This document shows, piece after piece, positions 18,221 through 26,609 of a DNA stretch of 64,000 bases (position 1 is the stretch's first letter; each line of letters opens with the position of its first letter). Both the position numbers and the translations under genes were made by a program. This DNA comes from JBBBNV01 sp037137075 (GTDB taxonomy: Bacteria; Bacillota; Bacilli; Paenibacillales; NBRC-103111). The stretch is from positions 1 through 64,000 of the forward strand of contig NZ_JBBBNV010000007.1 of NCBI RefSeq assembly GCF_037137075.1, in the 5' to 3' direction. Below the pieces are notes generated by a model that was not told where the DNA came from, did no database searches, and worked only from the letters and a program-made list of their open reading frames with translations.

Positions 18221-19201
18221 TCAGTCAAGCGCCCGCTCCACTTCCTCGCGTGTCGGCAATGCCGGTATCGCCCCGCGGCGCGTCGTGGTCAAAGCGCCAA
18301 CGGCGGAAGCGAAGCGCCCGATCTCGCGGACAAAGCCTTCATCCGCCAAGGCACGGCCGATTTGAACAGGCGCAATCGCCCATTGTGTAAGCTGATACAG
18401 CAGCCCGCCGACAAAGCCGTCGCCTGCTCCCGTCGTATCGATCGCATTCACACGAGGGGCGGGAACGGCAATATCGGCGAGAGACGTAATAAAACGGCTT
18501 CCCTCCGCGCCAAGAGTCGCCACGATAACCTGCGGGCCCTGCTCCAGCAGTTGATGTGCGCCTTGCAGCAAATCCTCTGTTCCGGTCAGAAAATGAATTT
18601 CTTCCTCACTGACCTTGACCACATCGGCGTGCGCCATGGGAGCCAGCATTTCACACCGGGCCCGTTCCGTATCATCCCCCCACAGCGTCATCCGCACGTT
18701 GGGATCGTACGAGACGAGAGCGCCGAGACGGCGGGCCCGCTCAGCGGCGGCCAGCGTTGCGCTTCGGCACGGTTCATGGATGAGCGACACCCCGCCAAAA
18801 TGCAAAATCGCGGCATCGGCAAACCACGCGTCCTGCAGCTCGCTGCTGTGCAGCAGCATATCCGCCGCAGGCTGGCGGTAAAACAAGAAGTCACGTTCAC
18901 CATCGGCACGCAGGGACACAAACGCCAGCCCCGTACGGGCTTCCCCGGTCTCCACTAACGCCGGGTCCACCTTGGCTGAAACCAGCGTCTCCCGCAAAAA
19001 CTGCCCGAACGGGTCGGCCCCGATTTTGCCGATAAACCGGGAGGCTCCTCCCAGCTTCGCTACCGCCGCAGCGACATTCGCCGGTGCTCCGCCCGCAGCC
19101 TTGCGAAATAGCGGAACCTCGGCAAGCGGCAATCCATTTTCCTCCGGTACAAAATCAATCAACAGTTCCCCGATGCAAACTACTGTAGAACCCGTGACCA
19201 T
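18221..19201 (-). CDS. PfkB family sugar kinase (fructokinase-like)
   Basis: 326 residues of the ribokinase fold. It has CIGELLIDFVPEENG at the start, the GG motif AAGGAPANVAAAVAKLGG and the C-terminal signature DTTGAGDGFVGGLL with the catalytic aspartate. This pattern fits fructokinases (ScrK-like), phosphorylating a sugar with ATP, but the substrate cannot be fixed from sequence. AGAGGTG precedes ATG 19201. It stands alone and is divergent from the aminoacylation operon. Confidence 0.85.
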   Translation of the reverse strand: MVTGSTVVCIGELLIDFVPEENGLPLAEVPLFRKAAGGAPANVAAAVAKLGGASRFIGKIGADPFGQFLRETLVSAKVDPALVETGEARTGLAFVSLRADGERDFLFYRQPAADMLLHSSELQDAWFADAAILHFGGVSLIHEPCRSATLAAAERARRLGALVSYDPNVRMTLWGDDTERARCEMLAPMAHADVVKVSEEEIHFLTGTEDLLQGAHQLLEQGPQVIVATLGAEGSRFITSLADIAVPAPRVNAIDTTGAGDGFVGGLLYQLTQWAIAPVQIGRALADEGFVREIGRFASAVGALTTTRRGAIPALPTREEVERALD

Positions 19202-19509
19202 CCCAGAACACCTCTCCCGTTTTGCCCTGCCCGCAGCACCGCCTTGTTAATATCCGGCTGTACTTTCTCAGAAATGTTGTCTTCCCCAGAGATGACCGGC
19301 AGCAAGCATTTCTTCTATTGTACCACCTGTACCCGTGAAGCTGCACCGGAATCCCGACTTCCTCCTCAGCAAGCCGCCTAGTCCCGGTCCGGTCAGCCCG
19401 CAGGGCGACCGCCAAGTTAACATCGCCCGCCAGAAATGCTATAATGTCACGTAGGTTAACGTACTTATTTTATTGTGCAGTTCCAATATAAAAACAACGA
19501 GGGATACCA
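19202..19509. other. 308-bp divergent intergenic region
   Basis: It carries the strong plus-strand promoter at 19417-19445 listed separately. No other feature is clear; no gene is supported. Confidence 0.5.
19417..19445 (+). promoter_or_regulatory. SigA promoter of the aminoacylation operon
   Basis: TTAACA, a 17-base spacer and TATAAT, with an extended TG before the -10 (TGCTATAAT). It lies 65 bases upstream of the GTG start of the VCBS-repeat gene. It is the only good promoter seen ahead of the six-gene set. Confidence 0.75.
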
Positions 19510-22500
19510 GTGGCACACCGCAAAATTCGCATCGCCCTAGCCGTCTTTCTGCTGCTTGGCGGATTGGCGGCTGTACTGTTATGGCTCGGGCGCCAGGATG
19601 TCAAGCTGCGCCTGCTGGTGGCTACAAACGGGGACCAGCGGGATGAGGCCATGCTCCAGCATTTCCGCCAATCGCTTGTAGCGGGCCTGGAGACAGACAC
19701 CCGGAGCTTGGACAAGCTGACTTCAAGCCAGCTTGCGAAGCAGGATATCCTCATTCTGGACCCTTCGCTGCATGGCTCCGGCATGCTGGCGGAGGCCATA
19801 CCGGGTTTGCGCCGTTACGTCGAGCAGGGTGGTCATCTGTTCGTGGAGCATGCGCTGCTCCAGGACCTGCCGCTGGATCTGCTTGGCGCGGCAAGTCTTC
19901 AGGACATTCCCGGCACCGAGCAGGCCGGAACGATGACCGGAGCAATTAGCAAGGCCGTCATCGACTACCCGCAAACATCCCCCAATCTGTCGGGGATGCA
20001 GCTGGTTGCCAAGCAATTTCTTTCTGACCTTCAGCAGTTCGAGAAGCAAAGCAATGAAGGGCTTATGCCGGGCTTTCACTGGGGGCTGGGCCTTGTTCCG
20101 GCGGCGGGCACGGAATCGCTGGTCAATGTGGATGGAGTTGCTGTCATGACCCGGCACCGCCTCGGGGAAGGCTCCGTGCTGACCGGCAGCGCGTTACTGC
20201 CCGGCCGCTACTTCATCACGGGCTTTGATATGACCAGTGGAATGGACCCCGGTCAAGGCTTTGCCAACCTGCAGGCGGAGAAGAACGAGAAGAAGCCAAA
20301 GCCCGGCACAGCCTACTTCGATCGTTATTCCGTTCCAGTCGAGCCTTATTTCAACTTTTCCGCCTCTTCGGCCGCCTGGCAGTACCGCAATGAAATTGCG
20401 GCCTATGCCGCAAAAGAAAACTACGGCTATGCCGTCAAAAAAGTGCTGGGCCCTAACGGCCGTCCGGCCATGGCCTACCAGAACCACTTCGAGGCGACGC
20501 CCGCCATTGTCCATGGCGAGGGCATCGCCTGGGCCGAGCTGCTCAAGCAATATAATCAACTGCCTTCCTTTACACTGGTGCGGGCCACATACGATTGGGG
20601 CAAATGGCATGAATCGCTCAGCCTTCACCTGAATCAGGGCAGTGCGGCAAATCCTGTATTTGCGGGAGAACGTACCGATTCCTACTATTCCAGCGGACAG
20701 AGAATGCAGGCGGAAGGAAAGGCGTTGGTATTGGCGCAATTTCCCGGCGATCGCTCCTTAAGCCAGCAAATTGAGCAGCCGTACCGGGCTTATCCGGCCG
20801 TAGCCGATTTGAACAGGGACGGCGCACCGGATCTGCTGCTCGGAAGCGGAGACGGCCATCTGTATACCGCCCTGAACGATACGCTCTTCAGCTCCCGCAG
20901 CAAAAGCGATCCGCTAACAGATGCCTTCGCCGCACCCGCAGAGCTGAAGGACAAAAACGGAAACCCGCTATTGGCAGGTGCCGGAGGATTCACAACAGTT
21001 GCCGTTACCGATCTCAATGGCGATGGCAAGCCGGACTTCATCCTCGGCGGCGCAGGCGGGGAACTGCTATTCTCGCACCAGCAGGCACCGCTCGTGTTCT
21101 CTGCGCCTGCTCCGCTCCTCGCCGCAGATACCGGCCAGCCCCTGCGTGCCGCTTCTTACGCGGCGCCTGCGATTGGCGATGTGGATGGCGACGGAGTCCC
21201 GGATCTTGTCGTTGGCGACAAGGATGGCCGCGTCACCTTGTTTCCGGGCATCCGGCCTGCAGTCGGCGCTTCGCATGCTGCAGGGTTCTCGGCTGCACGG
21301 AGCAAGGAGCTGGTGCAAATCCCTGCCGCTTATGCAGCGCCAAGCGTACATGACATGAACGGAGACGGAAAACCGGACCTTGTGATCGGCAACGAAGAGG
21401 GTGATTTGCTCATCTATATTCAGCAGGGGGACGGTACTTGGACTGCTCAAGGCCCGCTTCAAGGCCAGACATTGAATGCCGCCGGCAATCATGCGCTGGT
21501 CGGGGGACACTTTTCCGCCCCGTTATGGTACGATTGGAATCAGGATGGTATAGACGACCTGCTGGTGGGCCAGCTGGAATTCGGTCCGCCGGTTCCGGTG
21601 AACGATCCCGCGTTTGCTTACCGGAAGCAGCTGGACGATTTTATTGCCTATACGAAAAAAAATAATCTGGAGCTGTACCCGCATTTATACTTCCATCATT
21701 TTGTCAGCGATGAGCAGGAAAAGCAGGAGATTGAGCTGCATAAGCAAGCCTTCGAGCAGCTTGGGCTGCCTTGGGGCAATGCGGGAACGAACCAGCACAC
21801 TTGGCGCATCAACAATCCAGGCAGGCTGCAAACGCTGCGTAATGAACGGGACAGCGGGCTATGGTTTAACTTCGGCTTCCGTCCCTCTTACGTTGCTACC
21901 GACCCGCAGCTTGGCTGGGAATACATGTGGAGCTCGCCTTTTCTGATGCAGGATCCGAGCCAATCGGTGGACGCGGCCAAGGAGAAGCCTATGCTGCTTA
22001 TGGCGCCGGCAATCCGCCTGCGGCAGGACCCGGTGTTCAACACCGAGCACGTGTACAAATCTTATGCCGCTTTGGACATGCCGCTGACCTATTTTGAACA
22101 TATTGAATACCAAACACCGCAAAAGCTGCTGGAATTAAAACAATTCGTCACTTATTTGGATGACATGCGCACCAAAGAGGAGTATAACTTTATGAGTGAG
22201 CCTCAAATGGCGCGCTCCATGCTGGCGGCATTGACCGCGGATATTCAGCCGCAGCGAAGCTGGCTTCATCTGGCTGCGGATTCCCTCCGGAATCTGCTTG
22301 GAAACGGGAAGCATCTGACGCTCTCCATACGGGCGGACCGCAGCCACATCCCGGCTCAGGCCGCAGGCTATGCACAATCGCTGGGCATCATGATTGAAGC
22401 CGGAGAAGCCTACGCCAATCAACCGCTCGTAACAGACAGCGACATCTTTGTCCGCAAGGGCAGCCGCCTGTATGCCGGTCTCGGACAGCAAGCCTCCGCT

Positions 22501-22776
22501 ACCGTCCGCATCGGGTGGGACCGCGAGCCGCTGCATCTTGTACGGGCCAATGTCCCTGTGGAGATCAGCAAGACGGGCAGCCGCTGGACTATGAAGCTTG
22601 CCGACGGCGGGATGCAGCAAATCAAGCTGTACAGTCCTGTGCCGCTGAGCATTGAAGGGCCCGATTTGGTCATCAGCTCCGCCCCGGCCGGCAATGATCG
22701 CGCGCCGGAAGCGCTGACCTATACCGTAACACACTTTGGCGAGCCAGTGACCGTTAACGTGCACCCGGCCCCTTGA
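19510..22776 (+). CDS. membrane-anchored FG-GAP/VCBS-repeat extracellular protein
   Basis: 1088 residues. One N-terminal membrane helix (IALAVFLLLGGLAAVLLWLG) leaves the rest outside. A Rossmann-like region follows (KLRLLVATNGDQRD; ILILDPSLHGSG; RRYVEQGGHLFVEHALL). Then come five calcium-type FG-GAP/VCBS motifs (DLNRDGAPD at 433, DLNGDGKPD at 501, DVDGDGVPD at 557, DMNGDGKPD at 615, DWNQDGIDD at 675), expected to form a beta-propeller. The C-terminal ~400 residues (YPHLYFHHFVSDEQE, TNQHTWRIN, WEYMWSSPF) look like an enzyme or glycan-binding domain I cannot name. GTG start, GAGGG 6 bases ahead. First gene of the operon; likely handles the polymer being modified. Confidence 0.75.
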   Translation: MAHRKIRIALAVFLLLGGLAAVLLWLGRQDVKLRLLVATNGDQRDEAMLQHFRQSLVAGLETDTRSLDKLTSSQLAKQDILILDPSLHGSGMLAEAIPGLRRYVEQGGHLFVEHALLQDLPLDLLGAASLQDIPGTEQAGTMTGAISKAVIDYPQTSPNLSGMQLVAKQFLSDLQQFEKQSNEGLMPGFHWGLGLVPAAGTESLVNVDGVAVMTRHRLGEGSVLTGSALLPGRYFITGFDMTSGMDPGQGFANLQAEKNEKKPKPGTAYFDRYSVPVEPYFNFSASSAAWQYRNEIAAYAAKENYGYAVKKVLGPNGRPAMAYQNHFEATPAIVHGEGIAWAELLKQYNQLPSFTLVRATYDWGKWHESLSLHLNQGSAANPVFAGERTDSYYSSGQRMQAEGKALVLAQFPGDRSLSQQIEQPYRAYPAVADLNRDGAPDLLLGSGDGHLYTALNDTLFSSRSKSDPLTDAFAAPAELKDKNGNPLLAGAGGFTTVAVTDLNGDGKPDFILGGAGGELLFSHQQAPLVFSAPAPLLAADTGQPLRAASYAAPAIGDVDGDGVPDLVVGDKDGRVTLFPGIRPAVGASHAAGFSAARSKELVQIPAAYAAPSVHDMNGDGKPDLVIGNEEGDLLIYIQQGDGTWTAQGPLQGQTLNAAGNHALVGGHFSAPLWYDWNQDGIDDLLVGQLEFGPPVPVNDPAFAYRKQLDDFIAYTKKNNLELYPHLYFHHFVSDEQEKQEIELHKQAFEQLGLPWGNAGTNQHTWRINNPGRLQTLRNERDSGLWFNFGFRPSYVATDPQLGWEYMWSSPFLMQDPSQSVDAAKEKPMLLMAPAIRLRQDPVFNTEHVYKSYAALDMPLTYFEHIEYQTPQKLLELKQFVTYLDDMRTKEEYNFMSEPQMARSMLAALTADIQPQRSWLHLAADSLRNLLGNGKHLTLSIRADRSHIPAQAAGYAQSLGIMIEAGEAYANQPLVTDSDIFVRKGSRLYAGLGQQASATVRIGWDREPLHLVRANVPVEISKTGSRWTMKLADGGMQQIKLYSPVPLSIEGPDLVISSAPAGNDRAPEALTYTVTHFGEPVTVNVHPAP

Positions 22777-22812
22777 GCTACTCTTACCTATTACCACCGA
22801 GGAGGAACACCC

Positions 22813-23064
22813 ATGTCAGTTATTATCGACGAGCTTGAGCAGCACATCCGCCTGCGTTATGAAATCGAAAGCGATGACGAGGATTTCGGTGTCGACGTAC
22901 ACTTGTTTGATTACGGCTTTATCGATTCTATCGGCGCAACAGCCCTGATTGCCCACATCGAGAAAACCTACGGCCTGCAGGTAACGAATCAGGATTTGAT
23001 GCTCTACCCGCTGAACACCGTGCGTGAAATTGCCGAATTCATTGAAAAGAAGAAAGCGGGGTAG
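22813..23064 (+). CDS. acyl/aminoacyl carrier protein
   Basis: 83 residues, acidic and helical. The phosphopantetheine site is Ser39 in GFIDSIGATALI (the DS[LI] motif of carrier proteins). Like DltC it is short and free-standing. AGGAGG lies before the ATG, 36 bases after the VCBS gene; the next gene begins 6 bases after its stop. With the adjacent synthetase-like ligase it should be charged with an amino acid as a thioester and deliver it to the MBOAT protein. Confidence 0.9.
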   Translation: MSVIIDELEQHIRLRYEIESDDEDFGVDVHLFDYGFIDSIGATALIAHIEKTYGLQVTNQDLMLYPLNTVREIAEFIEKKKAG

Positions 23065-23070
23065 CCTCCC

Positions 23071-24264
23071 ATGAACCAATGTATCATCTCCTTAGCACCG
23101 CTCGACCCGGCGCAGCACGGCCAATTGAAATACGCTGCAGCCTTCACCAGCGAGTATATTGAGGACATTCGTCTGGAGGAGGATACGCTTCTTCTGACGC
23201 ACAATGACCCGCGGGGCAGCGGCTGGATTGAGGTTCGCGTCCAAAAGCTGATCGAGCGCTTCTCTCACGGAGACTTCGGCTTTAAGGAGCATATTCTGTT
23301 TGAGCATCAAGGCAGTAAGCCTTACAGCGGCAACATTATGAATGAGCTGGTGGAGAGCAAGTCGATGAAGGTGCTCGATCCGGGGCTGTTTATTTTCCGG
23401 GAGCCGCTCTCTTCTCTGATGCGTTTCCTGGACTACAGCTTTGTCGAAAAGGTCGCCAAGCCGTTCGGAGCGAAGGAAGAAACGTACCCGGCGGTCATTC
23501 ATTTGACAACGCTTGATAAAACGAACCATTTTACCTCGTTCCCGGAGCACCTGCATTTCTTGTCCCACCTGCGTGATGATTTGGACGTCATTGAAGCCTT
23601 CTCCGAATCCGTTCGCCAGAGCCAGGGCTGGAAGCAGGAGGCGCCGCTGGATTTGAATGTGAACATGGCGAAGCCGAAGCTGGCGATGAACCCTTCGACC
23701 TGCTATCACTGCTATGAGGGTCTCCAGGGCGAAACCATCGAGGGGGACGGACTGGTGGCCACCGCCGTTGCCAAATGCCACCGCTACGAGTCGAAAAACC
23801 ATGGCGACTTCGGCCGTCTGCTTGATTTCACCATGCGTGAAATCATCTTCGTCGGCAAACCGGAATTTGTCCGGGAAAACCGTCTGAAGGCCGTCGAATT
23901 GATGAAGCAGCTGGCTGTAGAATGGGATATCGATTGCACAATGGAAAATGCAAATGACCCGTTCTTCACCAACGATTTTCAGGTGAAGGCTTCATTCCAG
24001 CGCAACCAGGAAATGAAGTACGAGCTGCGGCTTACGATTCCATACCTGAACAAATCGATTGCCTGCGGATCGGTCAATTTCCACAGCACCGCCTTCGGCA
24101 CCGCCTTTGATATCAAAATGGGCAAACGCAACGCCACCACCGGCTGTGTCGGCTTCGGCATCGAGCGCTGGGCGCTCGCTATTCTGGCTCAATTCGGCTT
24201 GGACGAGTCCGGTTGGCCGGAAGCGTTCCGCAGCCAATATCAGGCCTGGAAAGAAACGAACTAG
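23071..24264 (+). CDS. amino acid:[carrier protein] ligase, class II aaRS-like
   Basis: 397 residues. After an N-terminal domain of about 110 residues comes a class II synthetase core like that of archaeal-type SerRS homologues that load carrier proteins. Motif 1 region: FREPLSSLMRFLDYSFVEKV and FTSFPEHLHFLSHL. Motif 2: CHRYESK with R238 and FTMREIIFVG. Motif 3: GFGIERWALAIL with R366. A Cys-Glu-Cys zinc site is expected at C211 (STCYHCYEG), E257 (MREI) and C359 (TGCVGFG). It has no tRNA-binding domain I recognise. It should activate a small amino acid (Gly, Ala or Ser in known members) and load the neighbouring carrier protein, replacing DltA. Confidence 0.85.
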   Translation: MNQCIISLAPLDPAQHGQLKYAAAFTSEYIEDIRLEEDTLLLTHNDPRGSGWIEVRVQKLIERFSHGDFGFKEHILFEHQGSKPYSGNIMNELVESKSMKVLDPGLFIFREPLSSLMRFLDYSFVEKVAKPFGAKEETYPAVIHLTTLDKTNHFTSFPEHLHFLSHLRDDLDVIEAFSESVRQSQGWKQEAPLDLNVNMAKPKLAMNPSTCYHCYEGLQGETIEGDGLVATAVAKCHRYESKNHGDFGRLLDFTMREIIFVGKPEFVRENRLKAVELMKQLAVEWDIDCTMENANDPFFTNDFQVKASFQRNQEMKYELRLTIPYLNKSIACGSVNFHSTAFGTAFDIKMGKRNATTGCVGFGIERWALAILAQFGLDESGWPEAFRSQYQAWKETN

Positions 24265-24333
24265 TCTAGTCGCTCCCACCCGGACTGTATGCACGCCCGG
24301 ATATATACCCATAACCGTTCTTTTTCCTGCTGC

Positions 24334-24373
24334 GCAGACGGACGCTGCCCGGCTACGGGGAGCGTCCGTCTGC
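24334..24373 (+). other. intercistronic 13-bp hairpin
   Basis: Perfect stem GCAGACGGACGCT/AGCGTCCGTCTGC with a loop that itself can pair CCC with GGG. It lies in the 154-base gap between the ligase gene and the DltD-like gene. There is no T-run after it, so it is more likely an RNA processing or stability element than a terminator. Confidence 0.6.
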
Positions 24374-24418
24374 TGTACCAAACAGCGGCCTGTCCGCTTA
24401 CGCAAAGAGGGATTGCAC

Positions 24419-25330
24419 TTGAAACTCACCGCCTTTTTACGCAACAATAGCTTCGTCCTGCTGCTGCTCTGCGGCTTTGTCTTGGTCGACGTCGCGCTGT
24501 CCATTTGGGACCCGATGTCGACTTCCTTGCGTTTCTACAAAAATGATTTCACTAAAACGATTCTCCACCATGAGGGCCGGACGAGCGGCACGGTATTTTA
24601 CGGCAACTCGGCTGTCACCGGAGCTTATATGGAGGACAAGGCGCAGCATCCGCTGGTGGAAATGGGACTCTCCTACGGCAAGCTGACCGACCTGCAGCAA
24701 ATTATGGAGCAGGGCCGTTACACCTTCACGGACCGCCTCGTCATCGGAATCGACGCGCACACCATGCTGGATGCGCTGCCTACCGACGACACGTATCCCT
24801 GGTTTAAGCCATGGTACGAGCCGTACATTTACTATTACCGCGACTATTTCCGCGATACCGGGCGCAAGTGGCTGCTGGGCGCTGCGAAGGGCCAGCTCCT
24901 AGCCTACGAGCCGGCTTGGACAGACAAGCTGCTTTATTACGGCCATAAGCCGCCGGAAGACCTGCGCAAGGACTGGGAACGCTACGAGAAGCTGTTTAAC
25001 TGGATGACGGTGGAGCAGGATATGAAGGACAACTTCACCGCACTGGAATGGGTGCTGAGCCGTACTAAGGCGACGGGGCTGCCGGTGAGCATTGTTCTGA
25101 TGCCCATTAACCCGGACCCGGCTTATCCGCAGCCGGCCTACATCGGTCCGCTTCATGATAAGGTGATGGAGATCGCCAAAGCGCACGGCATTCCTGCACT
25201 CGACCTGATGCACAAGTACGCGGCCAGCGATTTCCACGATCTGGTCCATTTGAACCGGGAAGAAGGCGCGCCGAAACTGACGAAGGAGGTGGACCAGTGG
25301 CTCCAAACGTCCGCAAGCTCATCGAAATAA
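24419..25330 (+). CDS. DltD-like SGNH acyltransferase/hydrolase, membrane-anchored
   Basis: 303 residues from the TTG at 24419 (AAAGAGG 8 bases ahead; the longer frame back to 24059 overlaps the ligase gene in another frame). An N-terminal signal-anchor (FVLLLLCGFVLVDVALSIW) is followed by an SGNH block I, FYGNSAVTGA with Ser64 as nucleophile, and a C-terminal D274-x-x-H277 (HDLVHLN) completing a Ser-Asp-His triad. This arrangement matches DltD, which moves D-alanine to teichoic acid outside the cell. It overlaps the small DltX-like gene by 34 bases. Confidence 0.8.
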   Translation: MKLTAFLRNNSFVLLLLCGFVLVDVALSIWDPMSTSLRFYKNDFTKTILHHEGRTSGTVFYGNSAVTGAYMEDKAQHPLVEMGLSYGKLTDLQQIMEQGRYTFTDRLVIGIDAHTMLDALPTDDTYPWFKPWYEPYIYYYRDYFRDTGRKWLLGAAKGQLLAYEPAWTDKLLYYGHKPPEDLRKDWERYEKLFNWMTVEQDMKDNFTALEWVLSRTKATGLPVSIVLMPINPDPAYPQPAYIGPLHDKVMEIAKAHGIPALDLMHKYAASDFHDLVHLNREEGAPKLTKEVDQWLQTSASSSK

Positions 25331-25407
25331 TCGTGTATTTGGCCATGCTGGTCGCCGTCCTGGCTTCGTTTACCGGCAAAGGCTTATTCATTTACGAGGG
25401 GTTTTAA
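25297..25407 (+). CDS. DltX-like 36-residue membrane peptide ending FIYEGF
   Basis: Too short for routine gene calling. GTG at 25297 with AAGGAGGT 7 bases ahead; 36 codons; stop TAA at 25405, three bases before the MBOAT start. The product has a basic N-terminus (MAPNVRKLIE), one hydrophobic helix (IIVYLAMLVAVLASF) and the C-terminus GKGLFIYEGF. In Dlt systems the small protein DltX sits next to DltB and ends in an FxYxxF motif whose tyrosine carries D-alanine across the membrane; F-I-Y-E-G-F fits exactly. The ribosome site, topology, position and motif all agree, so I consider it real. Confidence 0.85.
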   Translation: MAPNVRKLIEIIVYLAMLVAVLASFTGKGLFIYEGF

Positions 25408-25410
25408 GCC

Positions 25411-26568
25411 ATGTGGTACTTAAATATGACCGCCATGGGCGCGCTCGCCGGGATGATTGCACTCCTGATGCTGACACGCCGCTGGAGCGGCAATAAACGG
25501 CTGCTTGTTCTGCTGTTCAATCTTGGGTTTTTACTTGTATTCAGCCAAAAGCTGTTTGTGTTTTATTTAATTTACACCCTGGGAAACTATACGGTGTACC
25601 GGCATCTATGCCTTACAGAATCCGGCCGGCGCGCGAAATTTATTGCAGCGGTGTTCGCGAACATTGCTGCCGTCGTGATTTTGCGGTTATTCGGTATGGG
25701 CACGCTGGAGCATGCACTGTTCGACGTAGTCATAACGCTAGGCCTCATTTATAACCTGTTAAAGGTCATTGACGCTTATTATTTCGCGTACTACGTAGGC
25801 AAGGATGGCAAAGCGCCGCTTATCGATTATTTCAACTTTGTCCTGTTCATTCCGACGTTCACGTCCGGGCCAATCCTGAAATTCCGAGACTTCCTGGCGG
25901 ATACGCGGCAGCCGTACAATGTGGACAGCAAGGTGTTCGAATGGGCGGTAAAGCGGATTATACTGGGCTTGTTCAAAAAAATCGTCGTCGTGGCCATCAT
26001 GATGTCGGTGTTCCAACGGGTGCTTGATTTGCCGGAGCTGCATACACATCATTCGCTGTTTCTGATGATTTGGTTTTACGCGCTCATTTATTTCGACTTC
26101 TCGGGCTATTCGGATATCGCAATCGGCTTCGGCCGGTTAATGGGATACAACATCCCGGAAAACTTCAAAAAACCGTTCCTGTCGCCAACCTTGACGCAGT
26201 ACTGGCGCAACTGGCACGCAACAATGGCCGACTGGTTCCGCGACCACATCTTCCTTATTTTCGCCCGGCGCAGCACCTCCCGCTGGACGGCGGCCTGGCT
26301 ATCCATGCTTGTAATGATTCTTATCGGACTATGGCACGGCTTCAGCTGGCTGTACGTGCTATGGGGGCTGTATCACGGAATTGTCCTGGCGATTGAGAAT
26401 GTAACGAACCGCTCCACTGTCAACAAGAAAAAGGTATCCCGCCGTTATTTTTACTGGCGCTGCTTTGTTACCCAAGCGATAGTAACCATAGCGGTCATTG
26501 TGTACAGCGGAAGCTCGGAAACCGTGCTGCAAATTTACCGCGGGCTGCTGAATTGGCCTTCTTTTTAA
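25411..26568 (+). CDS. MBOAT O-acyltransferase, DltB-like
   Basis: 385 residues, polytopic (about 10-11 helices). MBOAT family blocks: PTFTSGPILKFRDF, YFDFSGYSDIAIGFGRLMGY, FKKPFLSPTLTQYWRNWHATM (His269) and the catalytic-type His309 in LIGLWHGFSWLYVLWGLYHG. DltB uses the same residues to pass D-alanine from DltC across the membrane. GAGGGG lies 9 bases before ATG 25411, immediately after the DltX-like gene. With the carrier protein, ligase and SGNH protein encoded upstream it should translocate an amino acid to the cell surface. Last gene of the operon. Confidence 0.92.
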   Translation: MWYLNMTAMGALAGMIALLMLTRRWSGNKRLLVLLFNLGFLLVFSQKLFVFYLIYTLGNYTVYRHLCLTESGRRAKFIAAVFANIAAVVILRLFGMGTLEHALFDVVITLGLIYNLLKVIDAYYFAYYVGKDGKAPLIDYFNFVLFIPTFTSGPILKFRDFLADTRQPYNVDSKVFEWAVKRIILGLFKKIVVVAIMMSVFQRVLDLPELHTHHSLFLMIWFYALIYFDFSGYSDIAIGFGRLMGYNIPENFKKPFLSPTLTQYWRNWHATMADWFRDHIFLIFARRSTSRWTAAWLSMLVMILIGLWHGFSWLYVLWGLYHGIVLAIENVTNRSTVNKKKVSRRYFYWRCFVTQAIVTIAVIVYSGSSETVLQIYRGLLNWPSF

Positions 26569-26587
26569 CGAAATGTCATGCTATAAT
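26559..26587 (+). promoter_or_regulatory. candidate promoter of the isomerase/epimerase gene
   Basis: TTCTTT, 17-base spacer, TATAAT with an extended TGC. The -35 is weak and overlaps the end of the MBOAT gene. A start near 26594 would put the 28-bp palindrome in the early transcribed region. Confidence 0.45.
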
Positions 26588-26609
26588 CGGTTTTGGGGGC
26601 AACCCCGAC

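Noticed and set aside
19202..26568. A conventional dltABCD operon
   Set aside because: The loading enzyme has class II synthetase motifs 2 and 3 and no AMP-binding adenylation domain; no DltA is present in the window.
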